NCBI GenBank assembly: GCA_933822405.4
Contig: CAKOGP040001783.1
Location: 1 to 18,671, forward strand
DNA: 18,671 nucleotides
Direction: 5' to 3'
Source: Cylindrotheca closterium
Lineage: Eukaryota; Bacillariophyta; Bacillariophyceae; Bacillariales; Bacillariaceae
The number at the start of each line of letters is the position of its first letter. Position 1 is the first letter of the stretch. A program made the position numbers and the translations under genes. Below are positions 9,412 to 18,442 of the stretch, piece by piece. The notes under the pieces are model-generated. The model made no database searches and had not been told where the DNA came from. It worked only from the letters and a program-made list of their open reading frames with translations.

Positions 9412-9709
9412 GCTGTAATGGGCATTTGTTGGTAGTATGCAGAAATGATTCATCAGTTCCTGACTAAAATGACTACATACAGCAGCCGACCTTTTTCAAC
9501 ACTCCTCTCGACACCATCCACTTCCAACTGACGACCTACCGGAGGAACTTTCTCTCGCCAAGTGATATTTGCGCCTTGAGAAGATTCCAGACCATCGGGA
9601 CTCTTTGATCAGTAAAGCATTGAGAGCTTCCGTGAATAGAATGGCCAGCTCTTGAGAATCTGAATTTCCGACCTGAATCACAATTAAGAACCTGATTGTT
9701 GACTAGACC
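9412..9709. promoter_or_regulatory. Bidirectional promoter region between TRAPPC13 and the 1009-aa gene
   Basis: About 300 bp separate two divergent starts, so the two genes probably share a promoter. No TATA box or obvious paired element was found. A minus-strand open frame at 9496-9681 lies here but matches nothing and is taken as chance. Confidence 0.5.
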
Positions 9710-12700
9710 ATGGCTGATGCTTCCTCATGGTTCGTCGCAGAGCCTTGCGCAGATGCCTTCCTTTCATTGAGATCGTATCTCATAGAAGCAACAAAACTAA
9801 GACCAGAGGGCGAGGATCTATCTTCGGCTAGCAATACGGGACAATCCATTGCTCTCAAATGTGGTCAAGTCAAGTACAGGGAATACAAGACAGCTTGGAT
9901 TATACAGCACACGTCTAAATGCAACGAACGATGGAGCATCGACTCTCTTGGACGAACTGGTGAGAATATAGAAAACCATACTCCATCCAAGCCTAGGAAA
10001 GTCAGTACCAAAAGGCGGATCGGTCAATTGATCTGTACGAGTCCCCAGGAATCAACCGTTGGTAACTCTCCTTTGTTCCCTCCATTACCGCTCGTGCAAC
10101 TGATTTATCGGGCCTTGGAACTCCTTTCCATACTGAAACATACGAGGGATGAATATTTTGTAAATTCGTGTATGAAGATTCAACCAGCACTCAACCGGAG
10201 ATTGATTGATATCGAACCAATCTTCAATGCGCTTTGGGAAAAGCACGCAAATGGAAAGTCGCGCAAACGAGTGGTGCATAAGTTATTTGGCATTGCAATT
10301 GAAGCCATCTCAGATGTTGTTCAGCAGATGGTGGAACCGTGGGGAGGGCAATGGAGCATTTGCATCGATCTTCCTCGACGCTCTTCAAAATTGAAGCCAT
10401 ACCTTCGATCTTCGCTCAAATCAATCAAGTCATTCATTCGTGAATGTCTTGCTGATTCCATGTTGATAGGAAAATCTACCAGAAAGATTCTGGACAGTCC
10501 TGAGCGCGAAAGAATCAGAATCGACACAACTGATAGACCGCCCGATGCCTTAACATCTTTCGATACAGACGCAGCCAGCAACATGAAATCAAGAAGTAAC
10601 AACGGTGCAGAAGAGCATTTGAAGGAAAAGAAAGGTCTGCTTCGATTGAAAAGTGTATCTCATTCGACCTTCGACAGTGGCACGGCTAAGCCGTCTATCC
10701 GAAATCGAGAGATTTCAGCCCGGTCTCACGAATCTGTGCAAGTTGTGCATTCTTCAGAGAGCTCTCTTCTCGCTTCAAATGGACACGACAAGACAGGACT
10801 TTCCCCACAGATTGATTCGGACACTCAAGATATCAGTTCCTGTACAAGTCCTGTCACTGGCACTGCGGTCGTAGAGTCGACCGACGTAGAATTTGGAAAA
10901 AAGACAGAATTATCTGCAATTGGACGACAATTGGGGAACGACTTTGAGACGCGGTTAGACATCAAAAAATTTCATGAGAAGAAGGAATTGTCAAGCCAGA
11001 GCCTTTTTGAATCCGAAAATAGGAAGTATAAGCATTGCAATCGTGGGGAAACACTGAATCTCATTGTGGACGAAGATAGTTGCACGAGTCGAAACAAAGA
11101 CGAGATATCTTCGCAAAGCACGGAAAAATCAACAAGTACAATGGAAGTGCAAGTGGAGACTAAGCACGAAGACTTGAGAATAGACTCCACTGTAGCAGGT
11201 TACTGTAGTGAACCGATTGGCCTCGATGCGGTTGCCGACAAGGCACCACAAGTCTCAGGATTGCTGGCAAGCAGACAGCTTCGTTCTGCGTCAGCCCACT
11301 CTGCCGATATTGACCTAGGTACTGAGAATTTGGACGATAAAGACAGTTCCTGGATGAAACTGGCCCACATGGGGCACATCAGCGATTATCACGGCTACCA
11401 ACGGCAGCACCAAAGTTTTGTTCCACTGAAATATAGTGGATCAGTTTCGGAGACTCGTGCGTCAATCGAGGAAAAATTGAAAGAGCTAAGAACTGTGTTC
11501 TCAACAGCTAATGAAGACGCTGATTCGGACCAAGAAGACTATAGTGCGGCCGTTTTTTCACACTCAAAATTCCAAGAATATGAACGCAAACAAAGAAGCA
11601 AATCTACACTTAAGATACCTATCACAATGAAGGAGACGCCGTTTGGTGGAGAATTCGAAAATCGACCGTTTCGCTTCACGTCTGCTACTTCTGCAGACCT
11701 TACTCCAAAAAAGAGGAAACAAGATTCTCTTCGTCACATCAGTTGGATTCCTACCCCGAACTTTAGATCGATCGAAACAGATCCCCTAACGTTTTGGAGA
11801 GATACCCAAAACAGGGCAAAACGCCCTCGCAGAACTGCCGAGCTCAACGAATTGAAGAAAATATCTGTGATGATGTTGAGTGAGATGTATCACACGCTCC
11901 GATTCATCGAAGATTACAACGAAGGCATTTCCACTAAGTTTGATGTTGATACAGTTGCGGATCCAGGGATGTGCGAATCCCATTTGGGAGATAAGGAATC
12001 AAGTGCTGCAAAGCCGTTAGAAAGCACGAAGACGTTCAGAAAAATCTTTGATTCTGATGTACAATCACTTGCGAAGTCTGTGGATGAGCTCCCGTTGAAG
12101 ACCATGTTCATGAACAACTATGAAGACATACAGAAGCAGTTCATTTCTCTTCGCCAATTGCCGGAAGATTCAAAGTTTGAAGTGTTGAGATTGTCTATTG
12201 AGACGGCCATTGGCGAAAAGACAATTCGGCTTTTCAGTGATGAAGAGATAGTCAAGGAGGAGAAATCACGGACCAGAATTGCGCGAGGGTACAAGCGAAA
12301 GGCCGACCAAGAAAAGATAGAAAAGAAGCATCATGAAGACGAACGACTGCTCCTGCTGAGGGAGTTCGAGTACGCGAACCGGAATAAGAAACCATCCGCT
12401 GCGGAAATTGAAATGGAAAGATTCGAATCAAGGCCTATTCAGATGGTTGATCATTCTAGCAACGAAGGGAAAAGAGAACGCTGTCAACTAGATACTTCAT
12501 GCAGCCTTTGTAAACCTGCAGCTCTATCGAAATTGTCAGCTCCAAGTGATGATGGTGAGGTCACAATCATTCATAACCCAAAGACCCGACGGGTCGATCT
12601 TTATGCCATTAAGGATGAAGACTCGCACAGGGGGTCGCTCCTTGAAGGTGATTCCGGCGACGCTTCGCTAAGGAGCCTTATGGAGATGAAGCATATACTT

Positions 12701-12739
12701 GCCTTTATTGAGAAGTACAAAACGGGAATGATCCGATGA
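9710..12739 (+). CDS. Unrecognised 1009-aa protein, probably nuclear, with a duplicated EMxHxLxFIExYxxG motif
   Basis: Uninterrupted frame from ACCATGG (a good initiation context) to TGA, with no intron evident. I do not recognise the family. Residues about 120-260 look helical and ordered (PPLPLVQLIYRALELLSILK, later EAISDVVQQMVEPWGGQWSI). Residues about 265-650 are Ser/Glu/Asp-rich and probably disordered. Basic nuclear-localisation-like motifs are TPKKRKQ (665-671) and KRPRR (704-708). A charged helical stretch at about 855-905 may form a coiled coil. The motif EMYHTLRFIEDYNEGI (725-740) recurs at the extreme C-terminus as EMKHILAFIEKYKTGM (992-1007), only two residues before the stop. It is divergent from TRAPPC13 and convergent with golgin-84. 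A chromosome, spindle or transcription role would fit the composition but is not shown. Confidence 0.85.
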   Translation: MADASSWFVAEPCADAFLSLRSYLIEATKLRPEGEDLSSASNTGQSIALKCGQVKYREYKTAWIIQHTSKCNERWSIDSLGRTGENIENHTPSKPRKVSTKRRIGQLICTSPQESTVGNSPLFPPLPLVQLIYRALELLSILKHTRDEYFVNSCMKIQPALNRRLIDIEPIFNALWEKHANGKSRKRVVHKLFGIAIEAISDVVQQMVEPWGGQWSICIDLPRRSSKLKPYLRSSLKSIKSFIRECLADSMLIGKSTRKILDSPERERIRIDTTDRPPDALTSFDTDAASNMKSRSNNGAEEHLKEKKGLLRLKSVSHSTFDSGTAKPSIRNREISARSHESVQVVHSSESSLLASNGHDKTGLSPQIDSDTQDISSCTSPVTGTAVVESTDVEFGKKTELSAIGRQLGNDFETRLDIKKFHEKKELSSQSLFESENRKYKHCNRGETLNLIVDEDSCTSRNKDEISSQSTEKSTSTMEVQVETKHEDLRIDSTVAGYCSEPIGLDAVADKAPQVSGLLASRQLRSASAHSADIDLGTENLDDKDSSWMKLAHMGHISDYHGYQRQHQSFVPLKYSGSVSETRASIEEKLKELRTVFSTANEDADSDQEDYSAAVFSHSKFQEYERKQRSKSTLKIPITMKETPFGGEFENRPFRFTSATSADLTPKKRKQDSLRHISWIPTPNFRSIETDPLTFWRDTQNRAKRPRRTAELNELKKISVMMLSEMYHTLRFIEDYNEGISTKFDVDTVADPGMCESHLGDKESSAAKPLESTKTFRKIFDSDVQSLAKSVDELPLKTMFMNNYEDIQKQFISLRQLPEDSKFEVLRLSIETAIGEKTIRLFSDEEIVKEEKSRTRIARGYKRKADQEKIEKKHHEDERLLLLREFEYANRNKKPSAAEIEMERFESRPIQMVDHSSNEGKRERCQLDTSCSLCKPAALSKLSAPSDDGEVTIIHNPKTRRVDLYAIKDEDSHRGSLLEGDSGDASLRSLMEMKHILAFIEKYKTGMIR

Positions 12740-12763
12740 TGCAGTGCCTCGCATTCCGCCATA

Positions 12764-15186
12764 TTATGGTGACGCACCTTGCCCAGGATCCTTCTGCATT
12801 AGTGCGCCCGGGCCGTGAACAACGCGAAGCGAGGTTCCCTGAGTATTGTCGCCGACTGTGTCGAAAGAGTGCGCATGGACGAACAAGAGTACAAACGTCC
12901 AGAGGTGGATCAAGACCAAGTAAAAGATAAAGCCTGCTCGTGCGATTGGATTTCGTCTGAGGTACTTTCCTGAATTATCAAGTCTTCTTGATTAGTTTCA
13001 GGCCAAAAAACAAATGTAAAGAGTTCCCATCGTACCTGTTGTTACAGCGAATGAATCAACAACATCAACAACCTTTCCAATTTGTTCAGTTCGTTCTCCT
13101 TGACCTGTATTCAGGAGCATAGCCGTTCGGATGGAACCACTGTTGGGAGTTTTACCTTTACGTCGACGACCGAGTCCAGGTTGCAAATTGCCCTTTTCTA
13201 CGGAATCGTAGTCTCCATTCGCCCCAGTGCATGATATTATAGCAAGCTGATCTTCTGCCTCCTGGGCTCTATCAATTGCAATTTGTAGTCGATTTTTCAA
13301 GGCAGAATTTTCGCTACTTTGATTTGTGATCTTTTCGCGAAGGTTCATCAGCTGCTCTGACAGTACTTTCACTTGGGTTGACATAGTATGATCGTCTTGA
13401 ATAGTTCCAGTCCCTGAAGCATCCAGCCCGTTAGTATCTTTCTGTGTCTTTTCATGCTGTAACTTTGAAACAGTGAGCTGTAGATCCGCGACTTTCCTAT
13501 CATACTGGAGCTGCATGGCATGCGATGCTGAGGCTTCCTGTGTACTTTCCTTTGACATCTCGCGAAGCTGAATTTGCAATGCCTCGCTCTTTCAAGATGC
13601 GATTGGATGAAAAGTGAGGAAAAAATGACTCCATATTTAACAAGTCTTTTACATGGACTCACCTTCTCTTTCTCCAAAGCCAAATGGGCTGCGGCAGTAT
13701 CATATTCGTTTTGGAGCGTTTCCATACGAACAGAAAGGGAGGTATCTTCTGTTTCTCCCGACATTCTGTTGTTTGACTGTTGTGACCTGGGAACAGCTCC
13801 ATTCCTTGCTTTTGCAACCAGGGCGGCATTGAGTTCTTGTACAGTGCGTTCGAGTTCTGCTTCTCTTGCCTAAGTATACAGCTGGATGAGACGTGGAGCA
13901 AATCTTTCAATCTGAATGCCTGAAAAAAACCTACCTGTCGTTGGCTGATCTGTCGTGCATGCTGTGTCAAGGCATTGTCAAGCCGGTCTTCTGCTTCATG
14001 TTCACGATCAGCTGCATTATCCGCGGCTTGTGTGAGAGACTCTAATCTGGATCCAAGAGCTTCTTGTTGACCCTGCAAGGTGGAAATTTGAGAGAGTAGG
14101 GTCACTTTCTCGTCCCTATCAACGACCAAGGACACGCATTGAGCACATGGTACACGAAGCTCAAACTAGGGTTTGCAATACGTACTCTAGTGACATAACT
14201 TGTTGATTCAATTCTTTTTCTCGTTTCACAACACTCGTCATCTCCTTACTCCAATCGCCATCTTCTTGCTTTTTCTGACTTTTCATATCTGTTAACTTAT
14301 TGCGGTACGAGTCAACTTGCTGCTCGAATCGCGCTTGTTGCTCCTTTAGAGCTTTGTCATGTTGCGACCGAAGCGCTTCTAATTCGTTCGTGTGAATTTT
14401 CATCGCAACTTCCTTCGCTTCTTTCGTACGAATTCTGTCTTTCTCCATCTGCTCAGCCGCCCTTTCCAGTTCTTTTCTTTGAGCTTGCAGTTCGATTTCA
14501 GCTGATTCCAGTTGTGAGTTCAGAGATACTACATGTCGCCGCAAAGTTCTTGCTTCCTTTTGAGCTTCCTTTGCTTCCATCACCAATTCTTTTTCCCTTC
14601 CGGGTTTTGATGCCTTCGCTGGCGCCGATTTCGGTGGAATTGTTGGAACCTTGCTTGCTTTAGGTTCCGAACTTTCTTTCACTCCCTCAGTTCTATTATC
14701 ATGACGAGTTTCTGCGCTTTGGGCTAGCGCGCCTCCCTTGTCTTGCTTCTCTGGTACAATAGCTATGAAAAACTTGTCTTCTTCGCCCTTGCTCTTCAGT
14801 TCCTCCTCCTCGTTCGGTTCTGGGTCTGATTCATAGTTTTCTGAATTGGGAGTGTCATCGGTTGGCGTCTCCAAGTTCTCATTTGATCTAGATTCTCCTT
14901 GCTCTGGTACGGACCCCGCCTTATCCCCTAACACGTCGTTATCAAAATCATCGAATGCACCAAAGTCATCTAGCTCTATAGCATCTACATCATCTCTCTG
15001 TACCGCTTGAACTTGTTTTTCATCTCCGTCGTCAGCTAGTCCTCGTTTCGCCAGTATTTCCTCTATTGCTGGAGCAGGTGAAAGGGTATCTTCTTCCCCT
15101 GTTGCTCTACGCTCCTCGGCGACAGCTTCAGCCGTATCGTCGAGCTTTTCCAATAGGTTATTGACACTTGATAGCCACTTCGACAT
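12764..15186 (-). CDS. Golgin-84-like Golgi coiled-coil membrane tether (GOLGA5 family), five exons
   Basis: Rebuilt as exons 15186-14186, 14115-13935, 13869-13663, 13588-13036 and 12969-12764, about 715 aa (human golgin-84 731 aa, Arabidopsis GC1 about 707). The introns (70, 65, 74, 66 nt) are GT-AG and phases agree at each joint. The N-terminus MSKWLSSVNNLLEKLDD resembles the amphipathic start of golgin-84 proteins. An acidic stretch (DAIELDDFGAFDDFDND) and a disordered Glu/Lys-rich part follow. Heptad-rich coiled coil runs from about residue 195 to 595. The last exon gives YLRRNPIARAGFIFYLVLIH, then LWTFVLLFV, the conserved RxPxAR basic patch plus transmembrane anchor seen near the C-terminus of golgin-84. 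Without this exon the frame ends in a false tail. Golgin-84 tethers intra-Golgi (COPI) vesicles. About 36 residues follow the anchor on the lumenal side, a longer tail than usual. The first ATG of the exon is used; a GTG one codon upstream is ignored. Confidence 0.88.
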
Positions 15187-15334
15187 CACCGAAAGACGCC
15201 TCCCTTTTTGTGAAGAATCCTGCCGTCCATGTACCGTATCGTACCAGGTACCAGGAACGGCCGGGAACGGCGGTCGTATTGGTCGGCCATCTTATATGCG
15301 GAAGACTGAAAAAGGAATCTTAGTCGCCGAATGA
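15187..15334 (-). promoter_or_regulatory. Golgin-84 upstream region, squeezed by the repeat array
   Basis: Only 148 bp separate the golgin-84 ATG from the first array element. Short direct repeats are present (GTACCAGGTACCAGG near 15242-15256 and GGAACGGCCGGGAACGGC near 15255-15272). The sequence is more GC-rich than the array. The promoter is either here or has been taken over by the array. Confidence 0.4.
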
Positions 15335-15964
15335 CATTGAGGCAGTGGGAATCCCCGGATTTCTCCCCTAGTTGCGAGATTTTCCCACAGCTCAATTTTT
15401 CCCACAACTCAATTTTTCCCACAACTCAATTTTGCTTCCCACAACTAGTTGTGGGAATTCCCTCAACAGTTGTGGGAAAACTGTCATTTCTACACAAAAA
15501 ACCACGTAGGATATGTACTGAGACAAATTTGAAGTTTCCCACAACTCTAATTGTAGTTGTGGGAAGTTTCCCACAACTCTAATTGTTTTATTGGGAATTA
15601 TGGGAAAACTGTCCGTTCTACGGAAAACTGTCCGTTCTACACACAAAACAACGTTTGATATGTACTGACTAGAAATTAGACAACTACATATGATGTTTCC
15701 CAAAAACTCTAATTGTTTTCGTGATATTTCGTGATACATTTAAGGCAAAAAAACGGACAGCTGCGCAACGGAAATTCCCACAACTAGTTGTGGGAAATTC
15801 CCATAACTAGTTGTAGGAATTTCCCACAACTATTTTTTAAGATTCCTACAACTAGTTGTGGGAATTTTTGGCAAAAATCTGTTCCCACAACTAGTTGTGG
15901 GAAATCGCGTTAAATATCGCGGGGACGAAATAAAATGAAAAGGGGGAATCCCACTGCCTCATTG
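15335..15964. mobile_element. Array element 1 (diverged, 620 bp plus flanking CATTG)
   Basis: The left end AGGCAGTGGGAATCCCC starts at 15340. Its inverted copy ends at 15959 (GGGGGAATCCCACTGCCT) with about one mismatch. CATTG stands in direct orientation on both sides (15335-15339, 15960-15964), like a 5-bp target-site duplication. There is no coding capacity. The interior holds palindromes with core CCCACAACTAGTTGTGGG: perfect 22-bp copies at 15436-15457, 15775-15796 and 15882-15903, imperfect copies at 15798-15819 and 15843-15864, plus half sites at 15370-15435. A 19-bp direct repeat at 15603-15640 is specific to this copy. It is most likely a non-autonomous DNA transposon; the superfamily is undetermined. 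Confidence 0.75.
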
Positions 15965-16209
15965 TCGATAACACGACAAGGGCCCACTATTGAATACAAT
16001 AGATTTGAAAACACTTTCCTATGTGCTTGATAATTGATACTGTGTTTCCCATCACTGTAGCAAATATACTGAATCTACGTGAAAGAAACTAAAAAAGCCC
16101 TTTGATTGAACGTCAAAATAGGAAAGTGACTTCCAACAACAATTTCCCCACATATACTCTTATCAGACCTCTTTATTGATATAAATGTCTTTGATCTGCT
16201 GTTAAGAGG
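15965..16209. repeat. Array spacer 1 (245 bp)
   Basis: AT-rich, non-coding, and by eye identical to the other spacers. It contains a small hairpin just inside its left end (GTCGATAACACGAC, 15964-15977) and ATTG-AATA-CAAT-type dyads near 15990-16003. It carries no palindromes of the element type. Confidence 0.85.
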
Positions 16210-16790
16210 CATTGAGGCAGTGGGAATCCCCGGATTTCTCCCCTAGTTGCGAGATTTTCCCACAGCTCAATTTTTCCCACAACTCAATTTTTCCCACAAC
16301 TCAATTTTGCTTCCCACAACTAGTTGTGGGAATTCCCTCAACAGTTGTGGGAAAATTGTCATTTCTACACAGAAAACCACGTAGGATATATACTGAGACA
16401 AATTTAAAGTTTCCAACAGCTCTAATTGTAGTTGTGGGAAGTTCTACGCAAAACTGTCCGTTCTACGCACAAAACAACGTTTGATATGTACTGACTAGAA
16501 ATTAAACAACTACAAATGATGTTTCCGAAAACTCTAATTGTTTTCGTGATATTTCGTGATACATTTAAGGCAAAAATAACGGACATCTGAGCAACGGAAA
16601 TTCCCACAACTAGTTGTGGGAAATTCCCACAACTAGTTGTAGGAATTTCCCACAACTATTTTTTAAGATTCCTACAACTAGTTGTGGGAATTTTTGGCAA
16701 AAATCTGTTCCCACAACTAGTTGTGGGAAATCGCGTTAAATATCGCGGGGACGAAATAAAATGAAAAGGGGGAATCCCACTGCCTCATTG
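16210..16790. mobile_element. Array element 2 (571 bp plus flanking CATTG)
   Basis: Same ends and CATTG flanks as element 1. Compared with element 1 it lacks about 49 bp in the middle, where element 1 has an extra CCCACAACTCTAATTG block and a doubled CTGTCCGTTCTAC. Perfect palindromes lie at 16311-16332, 16601-16622 and 16708-16729, imperfect ones at 16624-16645 and 16669-16690. Confidence 0.8.
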
Positions 16791-17035
16791 TCGATAACAC
16801 GACAAGGGCCCACTATTGAATACAATAGATTTGAAAACACTTTCCTATGTGCTTGATAATTGATACTGTGTTTCCCATCACTGTAGCAAATATACTGAAT
16901 CTACGTGAAAGAAACTAAAAAAGCCCTTTGATTGAACGTCAAAATAGGAAAGTGACTTCCAACAACAATTTCCCCACATATACTCTTATCAGACCTCTTT
17001 ATTGATATAAATGTCTTTGATCTGCTGTTAAGAGG
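16791..17035. repeat. Array spacer 2 (245 bp)
   Basis: Appears identical to spacer 1, ending in CTGCTGTTAAGAGG before the next CATTG. Confidence 0.85.
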
Positions 17036-17616
17036 CATTGAGGCAGTGGGAATCCCCGGATTTCTCCCCTAGTTGCGAGATTTTCCCACAGCTCAATTTT
17101 TCCCACAACTCAATTTTTCCCACAACTCAATTTTGCTTCCCACAACTAGTTGTGGGAATTCCCTCAACAGTTGTGGGAAAATTGTCATTTCTACACAGAA
17201 AACCACGTAGGATATATACTGAGACAAATTTAAAGTTTCCAACAGCTCTAATTGTAGTTGTGGGAAGTTCTACGCAAAACTGTCCGTTCTACGCACAAAA
17301 CAACGTTTGATATGTACTGACTAGAAATTAAACAACTACAAATGATGTTTCCGAAAACTCTAATTGTTTTCGTGATATTTCGTGATACATTTAAGGCAAA
17401 AATAACGGACATCTGAGCAACGGAAATTCCCACAACTAGTTGTGGGAAATTCCCACAACTAGTTGTAGGAATTTCCCACAACTATTTTTTAAGATTCCTA
17501 CAACTAGTTGTGGGAATTTTTGGCAAAAATCTGTTCCCACAACTAGTTGTGGGAAATCGCGTTAAATATCGCGGGGACGAAATAAAATGAAAAGGGGGAA
17601 TCCCACTGCCTCATTG
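17036..17616. mobile_element. Array element 3 (identical in appearance to element 2)
   Basis: The offset from element 2 is exactly 826 bp. Both strands' chance open frames translate identically to those of elements 2 and 4, showing near-complete identity over most of its length. Confidence 0.8.
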
Positions 17617-17861
17617 TCGATAACACGACAAGGGCCCACTATTGAATACAATAGATTTGAAAACACTTTCCTATGTGCTTGATAATTGATACTGTGTTTC
17701 CCATCACTGTAGCAAATATACTGAATCTACGTGAAAGAAACTAAAAAAGCCCTTTGATTGAACGTCAAAATAGGAAAGTGACTTCCAACAACAATTTCCC
17801 CACATATACTCTTATCAGACCTCTTTATTGATATAAATGTCTTTGATCTGCTGTTAAGAGG
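17617..17861. repeat. Array spacer 3 (245 bp)
   Basis: Appears identical to spacers 1 and 2. Confidence 0.85.
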
Positions 17862-18442
17862 CATTGAGGCAGTGGGAATCCCCGGATTTCTCCCCTAGTT
17901 GCGAGATTTTCCCACAGCTCAATTTTTCCCACAACTCAATTTTTCCCACAACTCAATTTTGCTTCCCACAACTAGTTGTGGGAATTCCCTCAACAGTTGT
18001 GGGAAAATTGTCATTTCTACACAGAAAACCACGTAGGATATATACTGAGACAAATTTAAAGTTTCCAACAGCTCTAATTGTAGTTGTGGGAAGTTCTACG
18101 CAAAACTGTCCGTTCTACGCACAAAACAACGTTTGATATGTACTGACTAGAAATTAAACAACTACAAATGATGTTTCCGAAAACTCTAATTGTTTTCGTG
18201 ATATTTCGTGATACATTTAAGGCAAAAATAACGGACATCTGAGCAACGGAAATTCCCACAACTAGTTGTGGGAAATTCCCACAACTAGTTGTAGGAATTT
18301 CCCACAACTATTTTTTAAGATTCCTACAACTAGTTGTGGGAATTTTTGGCAAAAATCTGTTCCCACAACTAGTTGTGGGAAATCGCGTTAAATATCGCGG
18401 GGACGAAATAAAATGAAAAGGGGGAATCCCACTGCCTCATTG
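17862..18442. mobile_element. Array element 4 (identical in appearance to elements 2 and 3)
   Basis: Complete element with both inverted ends and both CATTG flanks (17862-17866, 18438-18442). Confidence 0.8.

Noticed and set aside
9496..9681. 61-codon minus-strand frame as an upstream TRAPPC13 exon
   Set aside because: No donor joins it to the first exon in frame, and TRAPPC13 proteins normally begin shortly before the KVMRL segment.
15335..15964. LTR retrotransposon or solo LTR
   Set aside because: The ends are inverted repeats rather than TG...CA direct repeats, and no primer-binding site, polypurine tract or pol fragment was seen. The CATTG flanks could also be part of the inverted repeat with one mismatch, so the superfamily stays open.
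16212..18307. Open frames of 90 and 77 codons repeated in each array unit
   Set aside because: They follow the palindromic repeat on both strands, have no family match, and are only conserved because the units themselves look identical.
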